Assembly: GCA_025936045.1 (NCBI GenBank)
Contig: JAICUB010000046.1
Location: 1-48,711 of the forward strand
Direction of reading: 5' to 3'
DNA length: 48,711 bases
Source of the DNA: Polyangiaceae bacterium
Lineage (GTDB): Bacteria; Myxococcota_A; Polyangia; Polyangiales; Polyangiaceae
The notes beneath the pieces are model-generated. The model worked only from the letters and a program-made list of their open reading frames with translations. It did no database searches and was not told the DNA's origin. The translations under genes and the position numbers were made by a program. How positions within the stretch are numbered: position 1 is the stretch's first letter; each line of letters opens with the position of its first letter. This document shows positions 1 to 8,267 of this stretch, piece by piece.

Positions 1-108
1 ACCCGTGTCGCCGGTCGCGCCGGTCGGACCCGTGTCGCCGGTCGCACCGGTCGGACCCGTGTCGCCGGTCGCACCGGTCGGACCCGTGTCGCCGGTCGCA
101 CCGGTCGG
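1..108. repeat. 27-bp tandem repeat coding collagen triplets
   Basis: Four nearly identical 27-bp units (1-27, 28-54, 55-81, 82-108) each encode three Gly-X-Y triplets on the minus strand. Less regular 9-bp units continue to about base 500. The array runs off the left edge, so its full copy number is unknown. Near identity of the units suggests recent slippage or unequal crossover. Confidence 0.9.
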
Positions 109-762
109 ACCCGTGCCGCCGGTGACGCCCGTCGCGCCCGTCGGACCGCTCGCTCCGGTCGCTCCCGTGGGCCCCGTGGCGCCCGTGGCGCCCGTCACGC
201 CGGCGCCCGTGGGACCGGTATCGCCAGTCGCACCCGTTGCGCCAGTCGGCCCCGTTGGACCCGCATCGCCGGCGCCGGTCGGGCCCGTTGCACCAGTCGG
301 CCCGGTCGCGCCGTCCTGACCCATCGCGCCGTCCGCACCCATCGCGCCGTCCGCACCCATCGGGCCCGCAGGTCCCGTGGCGCCGGTGGCACCCGGATCG
401 CCCGCGGGTCCGGGCGCGCCGTCCGCCCCGTCGGCGCCGTTCATCCCGTCGGCGCCGTCGGCGCCGTTCGTCCCGTCGGCGCCGTCGATCCCGTCGGCAC
501 CCTTGGCGCCGTTGCAAACGTACGTCGTATCGGTCACCTCGGAATCCGAGAGCTTGCCGTCGTGATCGGTGTCAGTGCCGTACTCGACCTTCTGACCACC
601 GTTCGTGCAGTTCTTTCCGGCAGGTTCTATCGTCGTGCGCACGCTGACGTCCGCACCGTTGGCTCCCGGAGCGCCGTCGGTCCCGTCGCCGCAACCACCG
701 ATCGAGATTCCGACGATACCAATACAGAGCGCCAGGCTCGAACGAGTCTTAATCAGTCTCAT
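1..762 (-). CDS. Collagen-like repeat lipoprotein (3' end cut by window edge)
   Basis: The minus-strand frame opens with ATG at 762 and is still open at base 1, so at least 254 residues are present and the C-terminus is missing. A signal peptide ends in a lipobox (ISIGGC, Cys24), so an outer-membrane or surface lipoprotein is likely. Residues 25-90 form a small Cys-containing module (C-TNGGQKVEYG...VCNG) of the kind that precedes collagen-like tails in myxobacterial lipoproteins (DUF7151-like, from memory). From about residue 90 onward the protein is uninterrupted Gly-X-Y, mostly GPTGATGDT and GADGADG. A GGAG Shine-Dalgarno lies 7 nt upstream. Such proteins form triple-helical stalks; the role here (adhesion, matrix, spore coat) is unknown. 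Its neighbour across the gap is divergent. Confidence 0.85.
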   Translation of the reverse strand, partial: MRLIKTRSSLALCIGIVGISIGGCGDGTDGAPGANGADVSVRTTIEPAGKNCTNGGQKVEYGTDTDHDGKLSDSEVTDTTYVCNGAKGADGIDGADGTNGADGADGMNGADGADGAPGPAGDPGATGATGPAGPMGADGAMGADGAMGQDGATGPTGATGPTGAGDAGPTGPTGATGATGDTGPTGAGVTGATGATGPTGATGASGPTGATGVTGGTGPTGATGDTGPTGATGDTGPTGATGDTGPTGATGDTG

Positions 763-1302
763 AACGCTTCTCCTCTCTCTAGTTATCGAATCCCCCGGGA
801 CTCGAAGTGGTCGCTCGGCAGCAACCGCGGCCGGATTAACGCTCCGATTCCACCGAATGATCAAGGCAATCAAGTACTTCCGATTGTCACATCGGACACA
901 CACCACCGCACCATGTCTCACACCGCCGCACACCGCGTGCTCGCGACTCCAATTGAAGTGGTCGCAAAAGCCTAGGCACGCCTGAGGCGCCCACGCTCTC
1001 AGGCAAACTGCGACAGTCGTTCAATCGAGCAGCTGTGTACGGGCCGGCGCCCCTGGACGGGCGAGCGGAGCGTGCAACGGTCTACACAACTGCGCACGGA
1101 GCTACCGCGGAGCGCACCCGACCAGCAGGGGCGCAAGCACGAATCTTCGTCGACGCACGCGTTGCAAGCGTGGCCCGCGTCTTGCTGTCGGATTCACCGT
1201 GACGCCGAGGATCCCGTTTGCGAGCCGTGGCCTTGCAACTCGGGAGCTCGGTTTCGGGTTTGGTGGACGCTCTGCACTTTGCAGGGCGAAAGGAGGATCG
1301 GG
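763..1302. other. 540-bp divergent intergenic region
   Basis: This stretch separates the minus-strand collagen-like gene from the plus-strand secreted protein, so both promoters should lie in it. I see no convincing -35/-10 pair and no plausible small gene; short frames here have no start context or recognisable product. It contains an inverted repeat at 980-1004 and an 11-base direct repeat (GAAGTGGTCGC) at 804-814 and 955-965. Composition is slightly less GC-rich than the neighbouring genes. Confidence 0.6.
980..1004. other. Inverted repeat, 7-bp stem
   Basis: GCCTGAG at 980-986 and CTCAGGC at 998-1004 are perfect complements with an 11-nt loop. There is no T-run on either side, so it is not a classical intrinsic terminator. 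It could be an operator or an mRNA leader structure for either divergent gene. It may also be chance in GC-rich sequence. Confidence 0.4.
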
Positions 1303-3477
1303 ATGGCAAATTGTCATTTGAAGCCGTGGTTACCGTTGGCAGGGCTCTTGGTGCTCGCTGCATCCGCGCCGAGCAAGGCGGCGAGCCCGCGCGCGTGCGG
1401 CCCGGACGGGTTCGTCGACGCGCAGAAGGCTCGCCGCGACAAGCTCGCCTATTTGAGAGCGGCGACCCAGACGTTCGAGCCGTCGAACGTCGTCAATGTG
1501 CTTGCGCACCTCGAGCGCGAGCGGGTGGACCCGAGTTATCGCCGAGCCGGTGTCGTACCGGTCGACGCGTGGGACGCCGACCTCGCGTTCGTCGATAGCC
1601 TCGAGGACACGCGTGATTTTACCGCGCTCTACCAGCTTTACGTGCTCTTCGACTACGCAGACGACGGCATGCTCGCTCCGGGGTTGGTGGACAAGGTCGA
1701 AGACGCTTTGCTCGCGTTCAAATACTGGTACACGGAGCCCACGGCGCCCGGATTGACGGACGCAAGCTACTACTGGTCGGAAAATCATCAGGTCATTTAC
1801 GCGACGCTCGAGTACCTGATGGGGCAGGCGTATCCGGACGAGCCGTTCGGCAATGACGGCCGACTCGGCGCGGAGCATGCTGCCGACGCACGCGCGCGCC
1901 TCTTGACCTGGTTCGACGAGCGCAGCCGCTTCGGCTTCAGCGAGTGGCACTCGAACGTCTATTATCAGAAGGACATCACGCCGCTGCTCGCGCTCGCGGA
2001 TTTCGCGGCCGAGGACGACATCCGGACGCTCGCCGCGTCGTCCCTGGACGTGCTGTTCTTCGACCTCGCGCTCCACAACGAGAAGGCCGCGTTCGGCGTG
2101 ACGCACGGCCGTTCCTACAAGAAGAACGTCACGGGCTTGTTCGGCGACGACACGTGGAACATCACGAAGCTCCTCTTCCAAAACACGAGCTACGACTTCA
2201 AGGGCGCGGATCCCGGCGGCGTTCTCCTGGCTCGCAGTGAGGCCTACGAGCTACCGGAAGCCATCCGGCGCGTCGGTGTGAGCCGGCGACCTTTCGTCGA
2301 CAAGGAGCGGATGGGGATCGCGATCAACGAGACAGGGCCCGTCGATCCCGCGGCGCCGGCCCCCTACGGTCTTTCCTACTCCGACCCCAAGTATCTCGAC
2401 CTCTGGTGGGGAATGAACGCGTTCGCGACATGGCCCGTCGTGCCGCTGACCATTCAGGCGATGAACACCTACGACTTGTGGACGCACCCGCAGCTCTCGT
2501 TGCTCGCGCTGCTCGAGCCGTACGCGAGCTCTCCCGTGACCGCGCAGGCAATCGTGGCGCAGACCGCCCCCATGACGGACCTCTACCTCCTGAACGAGGT
2601 CAACACGTACACGTGGCGCGGCGAAGACGCGATGCTCTCGTCGGCGCTCGATTATCGGAAGGGCTTCCGCGCGGCGCAGGTGCACTCGTGGCAGGCGACG
2701 CTCGACGCTCAGGCGGTCGTCTTCACCAACCACCCGGCGACCCCGCTCGTGCCTTCGACGAACTGGGCGGACGATGCGCAGGACGGCGGCTACTTCACGG
2801 GGGAAGCCACGATGCCGCGTTCGGCGCAGTTCGAAAACGTGGGTATTCACATTTATGCACCGCAATACCCGATTCAGAATGCGCCGCCGCTCGATGCATT
2901 CACGTACCAGCCGTTCACGCACGCCTTTTTTCCGCAGGATCGCTTCGACGAAGTGGCGCGCGACGGCCACTGGATTTTCGGACGCCGTGGGGCTGGGTTC
3001 GTGGCCCTGTTTTCGTACCGAAGCGCCGAGTTTCTGAGCTACGACCCCGCGCTGTACGCCACCGACGGACATACTCTGCCGTTCGATCTCGTCGCGTCGG
3101 GCGGTGCCGACAACGTCTGGATCGTCGAGGTCGGCAGCGCCGCCGACTGGGGCTCGTTCGCCGCGTTTCGTGCCGCCGTCGGCAGCGCCTTCGTCGCGGT
3201 TCGTTCGCTCGGCCCGAGCACGTCCGGCGTGTCGCCGGGTTACGACGTGACTTACGACTCGCCGAGCGCCGGTGAGCTCTCTTTCGGGTGGTCTGCGCCC
3301 TTCACGGTCAACGGCAACGTCGAGCCACAGAGCTCCTTCCCGCGCTTCGACGATCCGTGGGCACGAGTCCCCTTCACGTCGCAACGGGTCTCCATCGACG
3401 CCGCGCCGTACGGCGTCGAGCTCGACTTCGCGGCGAAGACCCGCGCCGTGAAGGGGCCGCCGCCCGGACGGCGTTGA
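1303..3477 (+). CDS. Large secreted protein, possible polysaccharide-lyase-like fold
   Basis: The frame is open from 1072, but ATG at 1303 has a strong AAAGGAGG eight bases upstream and begins a clear signal peptide (positive start, hydrophobic core, cleavage near APSKA-A, residues 1-25). The mature protein is about 700 residues. The first half is helix-rich with many Trp/Tyr and His residues (YYWSENHQ near residue 155, EWHSNVYYQKD near 220, HGRSYKKN near 270). The second half looks beta-rich (HSWQATLD, GHWIFGRRGAGFVALFS). An alpha/alpha-toroid followed by a beta-sandwich, as in heparinase II/III-type lyases, fits this pattern, but I cannot name the family. It is secreted and lies next to a GH16-like enzyme, so polysaccharide breakdown is plausible by context. 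Confidence 0.85.
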   Translation: MANCHLKPWLPLAGLLVLAASAPSKAASPRACGPDGFVDAQKARRDKLAYLRAATQTFEPSNVVNVLAHLERERVDPSYRRAGVVPVDAWDADLAFVDSLEDTRDFTALYQLYVLFDYADDGMLAPGLVDKVEDALLAFKYWYTEPTAPGLTDASYYWSENHQVIYATLEYLMGQAYPDEPFGNDGRLGAEHAADARARLLTWFDERSRFGFSEWHSNVYYQKDITPLLALADFAAEDDIRTLAASSLDVLFFDLALHNEKAAFGVTHGRSYKKNVTGLFGDDTWNITKLLFQNTSYDFKGADPGGVLLARSEAYELPEAIRRVGVSRRPFVDKERMGIAINETGPVDPAAPAPYGLSYSDPKYLDLWWGMNAFATWPVVPLTIQAMNTYDLWTHPQLSLLALLEPYASSPVTAQAIVAQTAPMTDLYLLNEVNTYTWRGEDAMLSSALDYRKGFRAAQVHSWQATLDAQAVVFTNHPATPLVPSTNWADDAQDGGYFTGEATMPRSAQFENVGIHIYAPQYPIQNAPPLDAFTYQPFTHAFFPQDRFDEVARDGHWIFGRRGAGFVALFSYRSAEFLSYDPALYATDGHTLPFDLVASGGADNVWIVEVGSAADWGSFAAFRAAVGSAFVAVRSLGPSTSGVSPGYDVTYDSPSAGELSFGWSAPFTVNGNVEPQSSFPRFDDPWARVPFTSQRVSIDAAPYGVELDFAAKTRAVKGPPPGRR

Positions 3478-3591
3478 AGACGTTCGGACGGGTGCCTCGC
3501 GTGCTACCCTGCGGCCGTGCGCGCGCAACGTGCAGCGGCGGACCGGATGAAGCGCTTACACGCAAGCTCGCTTGGGTGTATCGAGACAAGG

Positions 3592-3693
3592 AAGTGCCGC
3601 GGGGACAGGCTACGCCAAGACCTCGTGAATTTTGCGGGCCTCACCCCAGTGGGGCCCCGAAATTCACGATCGATGCGCGTGGCCCCCGCTGTA
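3592..3693 (+). repeat. Dispersed ~100-nt hairpin element, copy A
   Basis: About 102 nt that recur, at roughly 80% identity by hand alignment, at 33361-33461 in the same orientation. The core is a long hairpin: GTGAATTT (3625-3632) pairs with AAATTCAC (3660-3667), and inside it GGGCC can pair with GGCCC, with ACCCC facing GGGG across the loop. The copy ends by running through the ATG at 3673 into the first codons of the GH16-like gene, where a ribosome-binding site would be expected. It may be a cis-acting RNA leader, a small RNA gene or a miniature repeat; I do not recognise the family. Confidence 0.75.
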
Positions 3694-4872
3694 GCTGCTT
3701 TGCTCGGCTGCGTGACGTGGTGCTTCGCGAACGCCGCGGGCGCAGCCACGCTGGATTGGGCGGGGCACACCTGGCAGCTCACGTCGGGTGGCATGGCGGG
3801 AGTGTGTGACGGTAACCCGGCGAACGTGAGCGTCGACGGCAACGGCTATCTCCACCTGCGCATCAGCCACGACGGCGGCACTTGGTCCGCGTCGGAGCTC
3901 TTCACGACCGACCGGCTTGGGTTCGGAACCTACCAGTGGCAGGTCGAAGGCCCCGTCGACACCTACGACAAGAACGTCGTTTTGGGCCTTTTCCCCTACG
4001 GGCCGCAAGCCAACATCGGTAGTGACGGAACGAACGAAATCGATATCGAGTACTCGCGCTGGGGGCAGGCGAACGGCCCGAACGGTGATTTTACGGATTA
4101 CCCTGCTTCGGGCAAGACCGTCGGCGAGCGAAGCTTCACGTTTTCGTTGAGCGGCCTCACGTCGACCTCGCGCTTCATTTGGTCGAGCACGCGCATCATC
4201 GACTCTCTGTTCGACGGGCTCGAGCCGCTGACGGGCGGCGCTGATCCGCTCGAGACGTGGACTTACGCACCGAGCGCACCGACGACGAACATCCCGCAAA
4301 TGGCGCTGCCGCTCGGCATGAATCTCTGGTGTTTCGAGGCGCCCCCCTCGGACGACAACCCGGTCGAGATCGTCATTCACAGCTTCGAGTTCGTGGCCGA
4401 AGGTGCGGCGGGCTCCGGGGGTTCTCCGGGCGGAGCCGCGGGCATGGCAAACGTGGGCGGCCGACCGGGCGGCGCCGCGGGCTCCGTGAGCGCAGGCGGC
4501 AAGTCGAGCGGCGGGGACACGGCGGGCAACGCGGGCGGCGTCGCGGGCTCCATGAGCCTAGGCGGCAAGTCGAGCGGCGGAAACACGGCGGGTAACGCAG
4601 GCGGAGCCGCGGGGGCCGTGAGCGCAGGCGGCAAGTCGAGCGGCGGGAACACGGCGGGTAACGCGGGCGGCGCCGCGGGCGCAACGAACGTGGGTGGCCA
4701 AGCGAGCGAAGCGGCGGGGGCGGGGAACGCCGGCACGCCACACGCAGGCTCGGCTTCGTCCGGCTGCGGCTGCTCGCTCGCGAACGTAGCGAGCCCGCCG
4801 GCTTGCGCCGGTGTCGCGTTGCTGATCGGCGCATGGCTCGCCCGCCGTCTTCGCCGGCCCCTGTCCGTCTAG
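3673..4872 (+). CDS. GH16-like secreted glycoside hydrolase with MYXO-CTERM tail
   Basis: The ATG at 3673 gives a signal peptide (residues 1-24, ending NAAGA). Residues 25-255 look like the GH16 beta-jelly-roll; the motif EIDIE at 122-126 (Glu122, Asp124, Glu126) matches the family's catalytic E-x-D-x-E. GH16 enzymes cleave beta-1,3/1,4-glucans or related galactans; the substrate cannot be read from sequence. A Gly-rich linker follows (about 260-360, with three 22-residue repeats). The C-terminus is a MYXO-CTERM signal: SGCGCS, a hydrophobic helix, then basic residues. This predicts surface anchoring or sorting by the myxobacterial sortase-like system. The frame opens upstream at 3517, but no signal peptide would result. 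No Shine-Dalgarno precedes 3673; the dispersed hairpin element sits there. Confidence 0.85.
   Translation: MRVAPAVAALLGCVTWCFANAAGAATLDWAGHTWQLTSGGMAGVCDGNPANVSVDGNGYLHLRISHDGGTWSASELFTTDRLGFGTYQWQVEGPVDTYDKNVVLGLFPYGPQANIGSDGTNEIDIEYSRWGQANGPNGDFTDYPASGKTVGERSFTFSLSGLTSTSRFIWSSTRIIDSLFDGLEPLTGGADPLETWTYAPSAPTTNIPQMALPLGMNLWCFEAPPSDDNPVEIVIHSFEFVAEGAAGSGGSPGGAAGMANVGGRPGGAAGSVSAGGKSSGGDTAGNAGGVAGSMSLGGKSSGGNTAGNAGGAAGAVSAGGKSSGGNTAGNAGGAAGATNVGGQASEAAGAGNAGTPHAGSASSGCGCSLANVASPPACAGVALLIGAWLARRLRRPLSV
4474..4671 (+). repeat. 66-bp tandem repeat in GH16 linker
   Basis: Three consecutive 66-bp units (about 4474-4539, 4540-4605, 4606-4671) each encode 22 residues with the core GGKSSGG-TAGNAGG. 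They form a flexible linker between the catalytic domain and the MYXO-CTERM anchor. Confidence 0.8.
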
Positions 4873-4877
4873 TCCGC

Positions 4878-4895
4878 GAGCCGTCAGCGCGGCTC
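4878..4895. terminator. Possible weak hairpin between convergent genes
   Basis: GAGCCG (4878-4883) and CGGCTC (4890-4895) form a 6-bp stem just after the GH16-like stop codon. No T-run follows, so only a weak or factor-assisted terminator is possible. The remaining bases to 5030 hold nothing else I can support. Confidence 0.25.
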
Positions 4896-5030
4896 CTCAG
4901 GGACGTGGGGTCGCGGGAAAACGCGCGGCGCTCTTCTTTGCCCGCTGGATGCCGCGAACCACGAGGCGCTTCGGATCGCTGCGCCCGACAAGGCTCCCTC
5001 CCGCGCTTCCGGCAGCTTACGACGAAATTG

Positions 5031-7676
5031 TCATTCCGGCGGCGGCGGCCACGTGTTCGGTGCGGCGCCGAAGCGCGCCGTTACGTCGTCAGCGGCCTCC
5101 GGCCGACCCACGAGGTAGCCCTGGATCTGATCACAGCGGACGAGCCGCAACAAGCGAGCTTGGTCCCGCGTCTCGACGCCTTCCGCGACGACCTGGGCGT
5201 CGAGGGAATGAGCCAGCGAAATGATGGTCGTGACGATCGTCATGTCCTGAGCGTCGTCCGTCATCCGGATCACGAACGAACGATCGATCTTGAGCGCGTC
5301 GATGGGCAGCCGGCTCAGGTAGCCGAGCGACGAGTAGCCCGTGCCGAAGTCGTCGATGGCGATGTGAACGTCGTGAGCCTTGAGCGCTCGCAGCTTTTCG
5401 ATGTTGCCCGTGAGATCGTCCATCAGCACGCTCTCCGTGAGCTCGATGTCGAGCCCGCCGCGGGCGGCGGGATGACGTTCGAGCACCTCCTCCAGCGATT
5501 TCACGAACGTCTTCTGCGCGAGCTGCAGGGCGGACACGTTGACGGCGACGCGGGGCGGCGAGCGGCCTTGATCGAGCCACGCGGCGTATTGCGCGGCCGC
5601 GCTGTCGAGCACCCACTTGCCGACGTCGAGAATGAGATGCGTCTCTTCCAGCAGCGGGATGAACTGTCCCGGGGGCACCATGCCGCGCTCGGGATCGAGC
5701 CAGCGGATGAGCGCCTCGAGGCCGACGATGCGGCCCGTCTTGAGCTCGACCTTCGGCTGGTAAAACAGCCGAAATTGGTCTTCTTCGAGCGCGCGCCGCA
5801 GCCGCGTCTCGAGCGTGAGCTTCTCCCCGACGCGCGCGTTCAAGCTCGGACTGTAGAAGACGCACGGCTCTCCCGACGTTCGCGCGCTGGCCAGCGCCGC
5901 CTCAGCGCAGCGCACGAGCGCTTCCGGCTCCCCCGCGTCGTTCGGGGCGACGGCGACGCCGACCCGAACGGCGATGCGGAGCTCCGTGCCGCGGATTTCG
6001 ATCGGTGCATTCAGCGCGTCGAAAACCACGCTCTTGATCCAGGCGAGCACGGCCTCTTCAGCTCCCGGCGCCGTGAGCAAAAAGGCGAAGGCGTTCCCGT
6101 CGTAACGAGCCAGCGTGTCGCCCTCGGCGAGGCCGCTCGCGAGCCGTTTGCTCACGTGAACGAGGAGCTCGTCTCCGCCGACGCGCCCGAACGTCTCGTT
6201 GACGTGCCGAAAGCGGCTGAGGTCGACCAAGAGGAGCGCGATGCGCTCGCCGCGGGCGGCGCGCCCGGGCATGCGCTGATGCAGGCGATCCATGAGGAGG
6301 TCGCGCTTGGGCAGGTTCGTGAGTTCGTCGTAATAGGCGAGAAAATCCAGTAAATCGCGCTTTTCCAGGTGATCGAGCGCGAAGGCGACGTTGTCGGCGA
6401 GCTCGGAAAGGAGGCGTACCTCGTCACTCTCGAAAAAGCGGGGCTGCGACGCAATCAGCGCGAACACTCCGACGATGCGGTCGTCGCTCACGAGCGGAAA
6501 GAGCGCGACGCTCTGGCCGCCGCAGCGCGCTATGTCCGACGTCCAGCGGCCTCGGTCGTTCGGGTCGAGCTCGTTCAGGATCGTGGGCTTCAGACTTCGA
6601 ACCACGGTGGTTTGGTTCCAGTCGTTGTCCGCTCCGACGCCCGTCCACGCGTTGACGAAGCTCGCCGCGAGGTCCGCGGCGCCGCGTGAAACGATGCTCT
6701 TTACCATGCCGCGTTCGCGATCGAGCAAGAGGATGGTCGCGCCCAGGAGCCCGCCGTCCTCCACCGCGACGCGACACGACTCTCCGAGCAAGGCGTCGCG
6801 GTCTTTCACGCGCACGATGGCCGCGTTGATTGCGCTCAGCATCGTGCGGACGTGGTTCAAGCGCCGAAGCGCGCGGTCGGCCTCTTCCTTGTCGGTGATG
6901 TCGCGTGAAATACCGACGAGACCCTGGATGTCCCCCGCCGGAGTGCGCACGGGCGCGATGGTCGTCGAGTAGTAATGGAGCCGGTCCGGCCGGCGCAACG
7001 TGCGCAGGAAATTCGCCGCGCTGCCGCCCTCGGCGAGGACGGTCGCCTCCTCTTCCTCGGCGCGCGCGGCGACTTGCGGGTCGATCCCGAGCTCGGAGAG
7101 GCGCCGCCCGATGACGTCATTCGCGTCGCCCAGAGAGACACGCTTCGCGAGGACGTTGTTCGCGCGCTGGAAGCGGAGGTCCCGATCCTTGAAGTAGATG
7201 GCGTCGGGAATGTTGTTCATCAAATCTTCGAGCAGCTGGCGCTCGTGCGCGAGCCGGCGCAGGAGCTCGAAGTGCTCGACGGATTTGCGCACCGTCATCT
7301 GGAACTCCGCGCCGTTCCACGGCTTCGTGACGTACGCGAAGATGCGGCCGCTATTGACCGCGCGGATGACCGCGGAGAGCTCCGCGTACCCCGTCACGAG
7401 CACTCGCGTCGCGTCCGACAGATCGGCGGACAGCGTGAGCAGCTCGTCTCCGTTCATGCCCGGCATGCGCTGGTCGGAGAGCAAGACGGCGACGTCCTTT
7501 TCGCGCTCGAGCAGGCGCAACGCGGCGACCGGTGAGTTGGCGGTCAAGACCTCGTACTCGTCGGCGAGCATGTCCTCCACGGCGACGAGGACCTGCGGTT
7601 CGTCGTCCACGACGAGGACCTGCCTTTTCGCGCTGGGAATGCCTTCGTAATGCCCTCTATCCGCCGCCGTCTGCAT
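5031..7676 (-). CDS. Response regulator with PAS, GAF, degenerate GGDEF and EAL domains
   Basis: An 881-residue cytoplasmic c-di-GMP regulator. Domains: REC about 18-135 (phospho-acceptor Asp68, Lys118), PAS about 145-265, GAF about 290-435, GGDEF about 445-610, EAL about 620-875. In the GGDEF domain the A-site reads DGNAF (526-530) instead of GGDEF, so diguanylate cyclase activity is unlikely; it may still bind GTP or act as a regulatory module. The EAL domain keeps EAL (654-656), NVSA, ELTES, Asp-Asp of DDFGTGYSS (775-776), KIDRSF and AEGVET, so phosphodiesterase activity is expected. ATG at 7676 is chosen because GGAGGG lies 8 nt upstream; another ATG at 7703 lacks such a site. No membrane segment is seen; input is phosphotransfer plus ligands of PAS/GAF. 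Confidence 0.93.
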   Translation of the reverse strand: MQTAADRGHYEGIPSAKRQVLVVDDEPQVLVAVEDMLADEYEVLTANSPVAALRLLEREKDVAVLLSDQRMPGMNGDELLTLSADLSDATRVLVTGYAELSAVIRAVNSGRIFAYVTKPWNGAEFQMTVRKSVEHFELLRRLAHERQLLEDLMNNIPDAIYFKDRDLRFQRANNVLAKRVSLGDANDVIGRRLSELGIDPQVAARAEEEEATVLAEGGSAANFLRTLRRPDRLHYYSTTIAPVRTPAGDIQGLVGISRDITDKEEADRALRRLNHVRTMLSAINAAIVRVKDRDALLGESCRVAVEDGGLLGATILLLDRERGMVKSIVSRGAADLAASFVNAWTGVGADNDWNQTTVVRSLKPTILNELDPNDRGRWTSDIARCGGQSVALFPLVSDDRIVGVFALIASQPRFFESDEVRLLSELADNVAFALDHLEKRDLLDFLAYYDELTNLPKRDLLMDRLHQRMPGRAARGERIALLLVDLSRFRHVNETFGRVGGDELLVHVSKRLASGLAEGDTLARYDGNAFAFLLTAPGAEEAVLAWIKSVVFDALNAPIEIRGTELRIAVRVGVAVAPNDAGEPEALVRCAEAALASARTSGEPCVFYSPSLNARVGEKLTLETRLRRALEEDQFRLFYQPKVELKTGRIVGLEALIRWLDPERGMVPPGQFIPLLEETHLILDVGKWVLDSAAAQYAAWLDQGRSPPRVAVNVSALQLAQKTFVKSLEEVLERHPAARGGLDIELTESVLMDDLTGNIEKLRALKAHDVHIAIDDFGTGYSSLGYLSRLPIDALKIDRSFVIRMTDDAQDMTIVTTIISLAHSLDAQVVAEGVETRDQARLLRLVRCDQIQGYLVGRPEAADDVTARFGAAPNTWPPPPE

Positions 7677-7684
7677 CTTCGATA

Positions 7685-7690
7685 CCCTCC
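7685..7690 (-). promoter_or_regulatory. Ribosome-binding site selecting the 7676 start
   Basis: GGAGGG on the minus strand, 8 nt before ATG 7676. It lies inside the frame opened by the upstream ATG at 7703, which makes the shorter protein the better choice. Confidence 0.7.
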
Positions 7691-7784
7691 GAAGATCCCC
7701 CATTCTACATGAATCGGTGAGTTATGGGTGTACCTCGAGCTAGACGCGGGCGAGGGGTTTCGACGGCTGATACCATCCACACAC

Positions 7785-8243
7785 ATGCGCCCCTTCGCCA
7801 GAGCGCTCGCGCTCGCCCTCGCCTTCGGCTGCTCGCCGCGGCCGAGCGCCACGCCTCTTCGCGAGCCCGCCCGAAGCGGCGAGGCAGTGAGCGAAGGGGT
7901 GAGCGCGCCATTGGCGGCTCGTACGGCGCAAGCTTGGTTCGCCATCGATACGGGAGGTGACCAGATGGTGCTCGAGCGCAAGACGCCCCGCCTTCGCGTG
8001 CTCGTCCGCTACGAATCGAAGACGTTGTCGCAAACGCTCGCGAGCTGCGCGGAGCCTTCGATGGGGAGCGCGCTCGGGGGTGGAACCGAGCGTGAGCTCG
8101 ACGTTGCTTTCTGTGAGGGGGAATTCTGGTTGATCGCCGAACCGGGTGCGGTATGGGTCGAGGATCGAAGCACCACGCCGGCGAGGGTGGCCGCCAAGTT
8201 TCAGCTGCCGTGGCCCGAGGTGCGGGCCGTCAAACCGCCGTGA
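7785..8243 (+). CDS. Small lipoprotein of unknown function
   Basis: From ATG 7785 the protein begins MRPFARALALALAFGC, a short lipoprotein signal with the lipid Cys at residue 16. The frame extends upstream to 7728, but that start would put a non-hydrophobic stretch before the signal. The mature part (about 135 residues) has a long beta-looking region with two further Cys residues (ASC and AFCEGEF) that could form a disulphide. No family is recognised. It is divergent from the GGDEF-EAL gene and is followed 24 bp later by another unknown on the same strand, so the two may be co-transcribed. Confidence 0.7.
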   Translation: MRPFARALALALAFGCSPRPSATPLREPARSGEAVSEGVSAPLAARTAQAWFAIDTGGDQMVLERKTPRLRVLVRYESKTLSQTLASCAEPSMGSALGGGTERELDVAFCEGEFWLIAEPGAVWVEDRSTTPARVAAKFQLPWPEVRAVKPP

Positions 8244-8267
8244 CCGAGCGGCGAGGGGATCGAGACC

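Noticed and set aside
5..319. Pro/Val-rich frame (SPVAPVGP repeats) at the left edge
   Set aside because: It is the antisense of the collagen Gly-X-Y array; the minus frame has a start, signal peptide and ribosome-binding site.
562..985. Short plus-strand frames in the intergenic region before 1303
   Set aside because: They overlap the collagen-like gene's 5' end or lack ribosome-binding sites and any recognisable composition.
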